Assembly (NCBI GenBank): GCA_947629475.1
Contig: CANRDV010000004.1
Span: forward strand, 1 to 44,086
Direction of reading: 5' to 3'
DNA from: an uncultured Bacilli bacterium
GTDB lineage: Bacteria; Bacillota_I; Bacilli_A; RF39; UBA660
DNA length: 44,086 nucleotides
In this document: one piece after another, positions 31,484-39,034 of the stretch
How positions within the stretch are numbered: position 1 is the stretch's first letter
Layout: each line of letters starts with the position of its first letter
Program-made: the position numbers and the translations under genes
Notes under the pieces: generated by a model
Databases searched by the model: none
What the model saw: the letters and a program-made list of their open reading frames with translations, nothing else
Told to the model about the DNA's origin: nothing

Positions 31484-33313
31484 TTATTTTTTTACTTTAA
31501 CTTTATCTTTTCTTAACTCTTCCATAGTCTCATCATTAAAAGCATCCTCTTCAATTTTTTCTATACTATCAGGAAGTAGAATACTTTCTAAATCAAAACG
31601 ATAAAAGGTATTTTCTCCGATTACTTTTAAGGTATTAGGTAATTCAAGATGTTTGATATTCCTTATCTTTTTAATTTTTTTATGATATGACTCTAAAAAA
31701 TCTGACTCAGATAAAACAGCATCAGTTGACCTAATCTCTCTTACCCCTTCCTTAATACTTAAAGTATCTCCATTCATACTAACAAAAAAATCAATATTAT
31801 ATTTATTATTTAATAAAATTAATATTAAAGCAATAAATTCTATCTTAATTTTTTCTATATCGATTTGAAATATAGAATTATTTAAATATAGTTTTTCTAA
31901 ATCTCTAAGCATAGTATAATCAATAGTTAAAAGAGCATCATTTAAATCTACAAAAATATCATCATTATAATAAACATAAAACAAATCTTCTTGCACACTA
32001 AACCTATGTCCAGTTTGAAAATTAAAAATATCTTTAATTACTACATTAAATCGTTCTTGATATAAACCAGGATGATTAACCATGTAAATTATTTTAAACA
32101 ACCTTGAAGAAATTTTTAACCTAGTAGCAACATTATCATTATTAATTTTTTCTAATTTATTTAGAATTTTTCTTTTTAAATATCTATTTCTTGCTTCATC
32201 ACTTTTATTATTTGCTTTTAAACTTAGAAATTGTTCTACTTCTTCTCTTACTATTTCCTGATATATTAAAGCCTTATCATCATTCCTTAAAAAATAGAAG
32301 GGATTAATTCCGTTAATATCTAATAAATCTATTTTAAGTTTTAATTTATATAATCTTTTTATTTCATCATCACTTAATTCTTTCTTAAATATATCTTTTA
32401 TAAATTCTAATTTATTTATCTCAGATGTATACATATATTTTGATTTATTAGTAATAATAATATTTTCAAAATTTTTTAATTTTCTTCTATAATAATCAAT
32501 TAGTTTATCTTTATTATCATTTAAATAGTTACTTATATCTATATCTATTATAGCCATTTTCATTATTACTTCTGATTCTTTTTCTTTAGTTAAACTATTA
32601 ATTAGACAAGATATCTTGTTTAAATCTATTTTATTATCTAATAAATATTTATTTATATTTAGAAAATATTTAAGTTTTCTAAGAGAACCATTTTTTATTA
32701 AATTAGCATCTTTACTAAGTTTAATTAAATTATCCTGAATACTATCTGAATCAAATTCTATATTATTACTAATTTTCTGTTCAAAAAATAAAGCCATTAA
32801 AGCAATGAGCATAGTATTTTCAAGATTTTTTAAATGACTTAAATTAGTTTTAGATTTTAGAATATTAATTAATTTATATTTCTTAATATATTCTCTTATT
32901 GCAACTATTCTTAAAGTAGTATCTAAAACTAAATTGTTTAATTCTTGATTTAAAACTTTTATTTTCTGAGTGTCGATTAAATAATCAACAAATTCTAAAG
33001 AATCTATTTTAATATCTCTTCCTAAACTTTTCTTAATATCCAAGTTTTCTATATATTTAACTAAATTATATAATAATTCATTTAATAATTTAGCTAATTT
33101 ATCACCTTTATGTCTTACTTCATCTGGATATCTAATTAAAGTACTAAAATCTTCTATCTTTAATTCATTTTGATATTCTTTTACTTTTAATTTTTCTGTA
33201 TCACTTAATTCTTTATATTTAGGTATTTCAATTTTAGTAGTATCAAATGGAATAATGCTAGTTTCAATAGGTTTGCTTTTAAATTTAGATTTAATTAACT
33301 CGATTAATTTCAT
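31484..33313 (-). CDS. Hypothetical protein with C-terminal BspA-like LRR remnant
   Basis: 609 aa; long charged helical region, then LELPNTLKVIGENTFYRFDLESILLPDSIEKIEEDAFND. Confidence 0.6.
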   Translation of the reverse strand: MKLIELIKSKFKSKPIETSIIPFDTTKIEIPKYKELSDTEKLKVKEYQNELKIEDFSTLIRYPDEVRHKGDKLAKLLNELLYNLVKYIENLDIKKSLGRDIKIDSLEFVDYLIDTQKIKVLNQELNNLVLDTTLRIVAIREYIKKYKLINILKSKTNLSHLKNLENTMLIALMALFFEQKISNNIEFDSDSIQDNLIKLSKDANLIKNGSLRKLKYFLNINKYLLDNKIDLNKISCLINSLTKEKESEVIMKMAIIDIDISNYLNDNKDKLIDYYRRKLKNFENIIITNKSKYMYTSEINKLEFIKDIFKKELSDDEIKRLYKLKLKIDLLDINGINPFYFLRNDDKALIYQEIVREEVEQFLSLKANNKSDEARNRYLKRKILNKLEKINNDNVATRLKISSRLFKIIYMVNHPGLYQERFNVVIKDIFNFQTGHRFSVQEDLFYVYYNDDIFVDLNDALLTIDYTMLRDLEKLYLNNSIFQIDIEKIKIEFIALILILLNNKYNIDFFVSMNGDTLSIKEGVREIRSTDAVLSESDFLESYHKKIKKIRNIKHLELPNTLKVIGENTFYRFDLESILLPDSIEKIEEDAFNDETMEELRKDKVKVKK

Positions 33314-33373
33314 AAGCCCTCCAAACTAAGTGTATATTATACTTATTTTTTAACGAAAAGTAAAGGTTACCTC

Positions 33374-33401
33374 TTGAAATTACAGGAAAATATAGTATAA
33401 T
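33374..33401 (+). promoter_or_regulatory. SigmaA-type promoter for small ORF
   Basis: TTGAAA - 16 nt - TATAAT immediately upstream of the 33417 ORF. Confidence 0.65.
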
Positions 33402-33416
33402 TATATCGAGGTGTAT

Positions 33417-33515
33417 ATGAAAAAGAAAACTGCTAAAACTTTAACAACAATTGTTGCTGTGTTTTTATTAATTGTTATGATTGCAGCCTTTGTATGTGGC
33501 TTGATATATGCTTAA
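33417..33515 (+). CDS. Small single-TM membrane protein (32 aa)
   Basis: MKKKTAKTLTTIVAVFLLIVMIAAFVCGLIYA*; consensus-like promoter, GAGGTG RBS-like sequence and downstream terminator. Absent from the ORF track. Confidence 0.7.
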   Translation: MKKKTAKTLTTIVAVFLLIVMIAAFVCGLIYA

Positions 33516-33542
33516 AAACTGAAATACAGTTTTTTTATTTTT
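33513..33542 (+). terminator. Rho-independent terminator of the small ORF
   Basis: aaaactgaaatacagtttttttattttt hairpin plus T tract. Confidence 0.7.
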
Positions 33543-33586
33543 GAGATTAAAAAGATGAGTTACTATCTTTAATAGTATCCCATCTT

Positions 33587-33937
33587 TTATTTAGTCTTGC
33601 TTTCTTTTTGTGCAAGATAATCATTAATTATTTTTTCTACTTCTGAAGAAGTAAGTTTACTAACTGAAGATATAAATTCAATAGTTGCATTTTGATTATA
33701 CATTTCTATAATCATTTCTTTTTTAGTTGTTTCTCTTGTTTCAGTAGCCGTTTTTTCTGCTATCTCTTTATAAATACCTTCTTGGATGCGTCTTTCTTCT
33801 TCTTCTCGATTGTAGTATCTACTAACTAATTTTTCGTCCCTACACATATTATCTAGCACTCCTTCCATTTCTATCCTAATTTCATCACTCATTTCAACTT
33901 TGTTCATAAATTTCATGAAATCTTTCTTTCTGTCCAT
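33587..33937 (-). CDS. Stand-alone duplicate of the C-terminal module of the upstream Rpn-like gene
   Basis: 116 aa nearly identical to the C-terminal third of the 33972-34841 product (RIEMEGVLDNMCRDEKLVSRYYNREEEERRIQEGIYKEIA...SKLTSSEVEKIINDYLAQ). Confidence 0.65.
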   Translation of the reverse strand: MDRKKDFMKFMNKVEMSDEIRIEMEGVLDNMCRDEKLVSRYYNREEEERRIQEGIYKEIAEKTATETRETTKKEMIIEMYNQNATIEFISSVSKLTSSEVEKIINDYLAQKESKTK

Positions 33938-33971
33938 TGATAATGCCGCTGAAATTAGAATTAACTTTCAA

Positions 33972-34866
33972 TTATTTAGTATTGCTTTTTTCTTGTGCAA
34001 GATAATCATTAATTATTTTTTCTACTTCTGAAGAAGTAAGTTTACTAACTGTAGATATAATATCAAGATTAATATTTTGATTATACATTTCTATAATCAT
34101 TTCTTTTTTAGTATTAGTTGCTATCTCTTTATAAATACCTTCTTGGATGCGTCTTTCTTCTTCTTCACGATTGTAGTATCTACTAACTAATTTTTCGTCC
34201 CTACACATATTATCTAGCACTCCTTCCATTTCTATCCTAATTTCATCATTCATTGCAACTTTGTTCATACACTTCATGAAATCTTTTTTCTTATCCATTG
34301 ATAATGCAGCTGAAATTAGAGTTAAATCTTTACTATAACTATCAATATTTTCCTCTTTGATGTCTCTATTGTACCATAATTGATAACATTTTTCAATATC
34401 TATATTTAAAATTCTGCTTTTTTCTGTTAAAACATCACCATAAATATTACGATACATATATTCATCAAATATTAATCCCCTCTTATTTAAAGAAAAATTA
34501 TTGAAATTAACTAAAAGATTATTAGGAAGATTACTATAATCTTCACTTTCAGGAAAAGCATTTGCAATCATATCACAAAAACCAAAATGATTTCTATTAA
34601 TTATTGTTTGAAAAGCACTACTTCTTATATTTACTTCAAGCATTATCTTATCAGTTATTATCTTATCTTTTTTAATTGATACGGCTATATCACATTCTGT
34701 TTTCTTTTCTCCTAAAGTTAAATTCTGATTAGTAAGTGGTTCTAATTGAATTTTACTTTGGGATAAAGTTTCATATGGTATTTTTAATATCTTTGAGAGT
34801 AACATAACTAATATTTTCATATGCTTTTTATTTGCAAACATAAGTTTAAATGCTTCATCATAGGAT
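33972..34866 (-). pseudogene. 3' portion of Rpn/PD-(D/E)XK-family-like gene interrupted by the recombinase-trio element
   Basis: Reading frame continues upstream of the 34841 ATG as SYDEAFKL-MFANKKH up to the 7-bp repeat; the N-terminal 22 codons lie at 38292-38357. A 289-aa ORF remains from the internal ATG. Confidence 0.8.
34860..34866. repeat. 7-bp direct repeat (left copy) flanking the mobile element
   Basis: ATAGGAT, identical to 38292-38298. Confidence 0.8.
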
Positions 34867-34886
34867 TTATGAGAAGCTTCTCATAA
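34867..34886. repeat. Perfect 20-bp palindrome at left terminus of the element
   Basis: ttatgagaag|cttctcataa. Confidence 0.9.
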
Positions 34887-34891
34887 GAAGG

Positions 34892-34977
34892 ATTATGGGA
34901 AGAAAAATATTATGAGAAGAAAAAGAGAAAAAGCCCGATTTTACTGGGCTTTAAACTAGTTTTTCTTCTCATAATTT
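34892..34977. repeat. Left 86-bp terminal inverted repeat
   Basis: attatgggaagaaaaatattatgagaagaaaaagagaaaaagcccgattttactgggctttaaactagtttttcttctcataattt is the exact reverse complement of 38208-38293. Confidence 0.97.
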
Positions 34978-35029
34978 CTTTTTTGTGTTACTATATTTCC
35001 CGTATTCTATATACAAAAAGGAGGGAAAT

Positions 35030-36253
35030 ATGAATACAAAAGAATTTATTGAGTTTATTCCTAAATTTATGGATAAACTAAAGGAATTAAAACTCAAAGA
35101 AAACACAACATGGGTAAACAACTGGATAATTAATTTATTCAAAGAATATTGTTTATCCAAAAATATTTTAATTATTAATGGAAAGGAGGTAAAAAAATTC
35201 TATGAGGAAAAATTTGAATTTGATATTACTAATACAACAACAAGATACCAAACGATATTAAGAAGACCAGTGTTTGCTATAATTGAATATTACTATACTG
35301 GAAATATTTCCAAAGTATATTTTAGAAAAAAAGTAAGTAAACTAACTGGAAATTCTCAATCACTCATGAATAGCTTTTTAGAAAATTCTAAAAATAATTT
35401 ATCTAGTAAGGATAGTTTTGATAGAGAAAAAAGAGTTATTGAAGATTTTTTAGATTATTTTATAAATGAAAAAAAGATGGATTTAATAAAACTAGATATT
35501 AAAAATGTTATAGAGTATACACAAATAAAATATTCAAATTATTCTGATAAAACAAAATCAACTTACAAAGGTATTTTGAAAAAATTTTTGAATTGGTTAT
35601 TTGAAAACAAATACATAACTTTTAATGGCAACGAAGTATTTCCAATAATAATACAAAATAATCGAAGTACAATTATACCTAAAGGTTATTCCAATGATGA
35701 AATTAAATTAATATTGGAATCTATTGATAATTCAACCAAAATAGGTAAATTGAAATACTTAATTTTGAATATTCTTGCTTATTATGGAATGAGATTAGTT
35801 GATATTGCTAATTTAAAATTTGAAAATATTGATTTTGAAAATAATTGCATTTCAATTATCCAACATAAAACCAAAAAATCTTTATATCTTCCTTTAATAG
35901 ATGAAGTAAAATACGCATTAATAGATTATATTGAAAATAGTCGTCCTGAAAGTGAAGATAAAGAACACATTATATTAACACATAAGGCACCTTATACTAC
36001 TTATAATCGTGCTTCAATCTATAATCTTATTTCACCTATTATAAAAAAGTCATGTACATCAATAGATGAAAGAGAAAGTGGTGGAAGAATTTTAAGACAT
36101 AGTTTAGCTACTAATATGATTAATAACAACGTAGAGTTATATAAAATAAGTGGGATATTAGGACATTCAAGTACTAGTTCAACATCTGTATATATAACAA
36201 GAGATACTAAAAATTTAGGTAAATTAACTTTGGAGGTACCCGATGGAAAATGA
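35030..36253 (+). CDS. Tyrosine recombinase, first of trio (RitA-like)
   Basis: Start at AAAGGAGGGAAATATG; YYGMRLVDIANLKF, GGRILRHSLATNMI, GILGHSSTSSTSVYI (Tyr). Confidence 0.9.
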   Translation: MNTKEFIEFIPKFMDKLKELKLKENTTWVNNWIINLFKEYCLSKNILIINGKEVKKFYEEKFEFDITNTTTRYQTILRRPVFAIIEYYYTGNISKVYFRKKVSKLTGNSQSLMNSFLENSKNNLSSKDSFDREKRVIEDFLDYFINEKKMDLIKLDIKNVIEYTQIKYSNYSDKTKSTYKGILKKFLNWLFENKYITFNGNEVFPIIIQNNRSTIIPKGYSNDEIKLILESIDNSTKIGKLKYLILNILAYYGMRLVDIANLKFENIDFENNCISIIQHKTKKSLYLPLIDEVKYALIDYIENSRPESEDKEHIILTHKAPYTTYNRASIYNLISPIIKKSCTSIDERESGGRILRHSLATNMINNNVELYKISGILGHSSTSSTSVYITRDTKNLGKLTLEVPDGK

Positions 36254-37223
36254 AAATTATATACTAAAAGTTAATAGTGTATTTAAAGATGAACTTTTAG
36301 ATTATATTAAATTTAAAAGAAATTTAGGTTATAAATATTCAAAAGAAACTTGTGAAAAATATGAAATGTTAGACAAAACTTTTATAGAAATGGATTTAAA
36401 AGAAAAGAAAATAGATTATAGTGTTATTGATTATTGGTATGGTAAATGTTCTTCATTAAAACAAATAACTAAATCAGAACGTCATTCTACACTTAAAATG
36501 TTTTGTGAATACTTAGTATTAAACCATTATCCTAATATTGTAATACCATTTGATAATCCATTTAAAGGAACCTGTGATTTTGTACCTTATATTTATTCTA
36601 ATGAAGAAATTAATGATATTTTTGATTATGTAAATTCTCAAAAGAATGAAAAGGATAATTATTTAAGGTTACATATAGGTTTATGTCTATTATATGGTTG
36701 TGGCTTAAGAATAAACGAATTAACTAATTTACAATTAAAGCATTTTGATAAAGAAGAAAAAACAATTTTAATAGAACATAGCAAAAACTATGTAACACGT
36801 TTAATTCCATTATCTGAATCAATTTATAATTCTCTGATTCAATATATTGAAAAAATTGAAATTGAAAATCCAGAGGATTATCTTATTGAAAATGGTAATA
36901 AAAGATATTGTGCCAAAGCAAATATTAGATGGAATTTTAGACAAACATTAAAGGCATTAGGTATCAAAAGACAGGAAAGTGGACTTTATCCAAGAGTGCA
37001 TGATTTAAGACATACTTTTGCAGTACATACTTTAAGACGTATGGAAGAAAATGGATTTGATTTATATACATCTCTTCCAATTTTATCTGTTTATTTAGGT
37101 CATAAATCAATTGCCGAAACAGAGTATTATTTACGTTTAGTTAAAGAAGATTTTAGAGAAATTGTAGAAATTAAAAGTTACAATGAAAATTTATATAGAA
37201 ATAGTGAGGTTAATTATGATTAA
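36243..37223 (+). CDS. Tyrosine recombinase, second of trio (RitB-like)
   Basis: CGLRINELTNL, RVHDLRHTFAVHTL, LGHKSIAETEYYL; overlaps the previous ORF by 11 bp. Confidence 0.92.
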   Translation: MENENYILKVNSVFKDELLDYIKFKRNLGYKYSKETCEKYEMLDKTFIEMDLKEKKIDYSVIDYWYGKCSSLKQITKSERHSTLKMFCEYLVLNHYPNIVIPFDNPFKGTCDFVPYIYSNEEINDIFDYVNSQKNEKDNYLRLHIGLCLLYGCGLRINELTNLQLKHFDKEEKTILIEHSKNYVTRLIPLSESIYNSLIQYIEKIEIENPEDYLIENGNKRYCAKANIRWNFRQTLKALGIKRQESGLYPRVHDLRHTFAVHTLRRMEENGFDLYTSLPILSVYLGHKSIAETEYYLRLVKEDFREIVEIKSYNENLYRNSEVNYD

Positions 37224-38229
37224 GGATTTAAATTATTATATTACTTCTTTTTTTGGAGATTATTTACCACATATCTTAGGTGTTTCAAAAAATACTATAT
37301 TATCTTATAGAGATACTTTTGTGTTATTTTTAGATTATTTGGAAAAAAATAAAAAAATAAATATCAAGGAATTAAAATTTGAAAATATTAATTATAGTAT
37401 TATAACTGATTTTTTATTGTATTTAGAAAATGACAGAAAAAATAGTATATCTACTAGAAACCAAAGACTAGCAGCAATTCATGCATTTTTTAAATTTGTA
37501 CAAAAAAGAGAGCTATCTTATTATGATTTGTGTTCATCAATATTATCAATCACATTTAAGAAAGCCCCTCAAGATACTATATCATACTTTTCTAAAAATG
37601 AATTAGAAATTTTAATAAAATTACCCAATATTTCAAAAAAAGATGGTTTTAGAGATTATGTTTTACTTCTAACTATGTATGAGACTGCTGGTAGAGTTTC
37701 TGAAATTGCTGATTTAACTAGGAAACAGATAACTATTAATAAAGATTGTTCATTTATTACATTACATGGTAAAGGAAATAAAAACAGACAAGTACCTATT
37801 AGTAAAAATTTAGCAGATATTTTGAAAAAATATTGTGATAATTTATTACTTTCTGACGATAACTACTTATTCTATAGCAAATTTAAGGAACAAATTACTA
37901 CCAAAGGAATTAATTATATACTTGATAAATATGTTGATAAGGCTAGGCAAATATATCCTGATAAATTTGTTCAACATTATAGTAGTCACTGTTTAAGACA
38001 TTCAAAAGCTATGCATTTATTAGAGGATGGAGTAAATTTAATTTATATTAGAGATTTTCTTGGACATACCAGTATCGAAACAACTGAAATTTATGCAAAA
38101 GCTAATCCTGTTGTAAAAGAACAAGAAATATTAAAGCATAGTAAAGCGATAGACGCTAAAACAAAATATACCCCAAAAACTCAGGAAGATTTAATATCCT
38201 TCTTAAAAAATTATGAGAAGAAAAACTAG
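37216..38229 (+). CDS. Tyrosine recombinase, third of trio (RitC-like)
   Basis: ETAGRVSEIADL, SSHCLRHSKAMHLL, LGHTSIETTEIYAKA; start at GTGAGGTTAATTATG overlapping the end of the second ORF; stop codon lies inside the right inverted repeat. Confidence 0.92.
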   Translation: MIKDLNYYITSFFGDYLPHILGVSKNTILSYRDTFVLFLDYLEKNKKINIKELKFENINYSIITDFLLYLENDRKNSISTRNQRLAAIHAFFKFVQKRELSYYDLCSSILSITFKKAPQDTISYFSKNELEILIKLPNISKKDGFRDYVLLLTMYETAGRVSEIADLTRKQITINKDCSFITLHGKGNKNRQVPISKNLADILKKYCDNLLLSDDNYLFYSKFKEQITTKGINYILDKYVDKARQIYPDKFVQHYSSHCLRHSKAMHLLEDGVNLIYIRDFLGHTSIETTEIYAKANPVVKEQEILKHSKAIDAKTKYTPKTQEDLISFLKNYEKKN

Positions 38230-38293
38230 TTTAAAGCCCAGTAAAATCGGGCTTTTTCTCTTTTTCTTCTCATAATATTTTTCTTCCCATAAT
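38208..38293. repeat. Right 86-bp terminal inverted repeat
   Basis: Exact reverse complement of 34892-34977. Confidence 0.97.
38233..38266 (+). terminator. Rho-independent terminator of the recombinase operon, embedded in the inverted repeat
   Basis: aaagcccagtaaaatcgggctttttctcttttt: 7-bp GC-containing stem, 9-nt loop, T-rich tail. Confidence 0.8.
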
Positions 38294-38298
38294 AGGAT
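38292..38298. repeat. 7-bp direct repeat (right copy) flanking the mobile element
   Basis: ATAGGAT, identical to 34860-34866. Confidence 0.8.
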
Positions 38299-38357
38299 AA
38301 GGGAACTATCTCTCCTGGTGCTAAATGTGTCTTCTTTTCCCGCATATTAACTGTCAT
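38292..38357 (-). pseudogene. 5' fragment (22 codons) of the interrupted Rpn-like gene
   Basis: AGAAAGGAGAAAAAATG start; MTVNMREKKTHLAPGEIVPLSY, which joins in frame to DEAFKLMFANKKHMK at the left flank. Confidence 0.8.
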
Positions 38358-38537
38358 TTTTTCTCCTTTCTATATTTTCTAAACAAATTAATCTTGATTA
38401 ATTGTCCCTTGACTTAATCCTTCACCTCATTTCCGGTGTTTAGAACCTCCTATATATAATATACACGGAAAAAATTCAATTTTTAACGTTTACAAAAAAT
38501 TATTTTTTCTCTTATTTTATAAGGATTTAAGATATAT

Positions 38538-38564
38538 AAAAAGGTGAAGTTTCTTCACCTTTTC
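38538..38564 (-). terminator. Rho-independent terminator of mscL
   Basis: aaaaggtgaag-ttt-cttcacctttt. Confidence 0.75.
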
Positions 38565-38593
38565 TAAAATATTACTAATTTAATACAAATTTA

Positions 38594-39028
38594 TTATTTC
38601 TTTTTTGGTGGCTTTTCAGGATGTTCTTTTGCCTCTTCTTTAGAACCTGTGGTCTTTCTTAACAAATCACGTATTTCTTCAAGAAGAATAACTTCTTCTC
38701 TTTTTGGTGGAGGAGTTTCTTCTTTCTTTTTATGAGATAACTTTTGAAATACCTGAATCATTACAAATATAGATAAAGCAATTATCAAGAAATTAATTAT
38801 ACTTTGAATAAAGTTACCTACCATAATAGATGATGTTTTATAAGTAATTGCTATATCTGTAAAGTCAATTCCCCCAATTATAATACCTACAAAAGGCATG
38901 ATAACATCATTTACTAAACTAGTTACAATGGCATTAAAAGCATTTCCGATTACAACAGCAATTGCTAAATCTAAAACATTACCTTTACTAATAAATTCTT
39001 TAAAATCATGAATAAATTTTTTCATCAA
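38594..39028 (-). CDS. mscL: Large-conductance mechanosensitive channel
   Basis: FKEFISKGNVLDLAIAVVIGNAFNAIVTSLVNDVIMPFVG. Confidence 0.96.
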   Translation of the reverse strand: MMKKFIHDFKEFISKGNVLDLAIAVVIGNAFNAIVTSLVNDVIMPFVGIIIGGIDFTDIAITYKTSSIMVGNFIQSIINFLIIALSIFVMIQVFQKLSHKKKEETPPPKREEVILLEEIRDLLRKTTGSKEEAKEHPEKPPKKK

Positions 39029-39034
39029 AACCTC

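Larger units (their letters stand above)
34867..38291 (+). mobile_element. RIT-type (recombinase in trio) element: three tandem tyrosine recombinases within long terminal inverted repeats
   Basis: Three overlapping plus-strand tyrosine recombinase genes, perfect 86-bp inverted repeats, 7-bp flanking direct repeat, restoration of a host ORF upon removal. Confidence 0.9.

Noticed and set aside
34860-34866. Interpreting ATAGGAT as a classical DDE-transposase target-site duplication
   Set aside because: Only tyrosine recombinases are encoded; the repeat adjoins symmetric arm motifs and fits a strand-exchange overlap better.
34867-34977. Repeated TTATGAGAAG motifs as a CRISPR-like array
   Set aside because: Copies are 10 bp, in both orientations, irregularly spaced and restricted to the element ends; no cas genes. 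Better explained as recombinase binding sites.
34969-35160. Minus-strand 63-aa ORF inside the left end of the mobile element
   Set aside because: Antisense to the first recombinase and overlaps the inverted repeat; no support.
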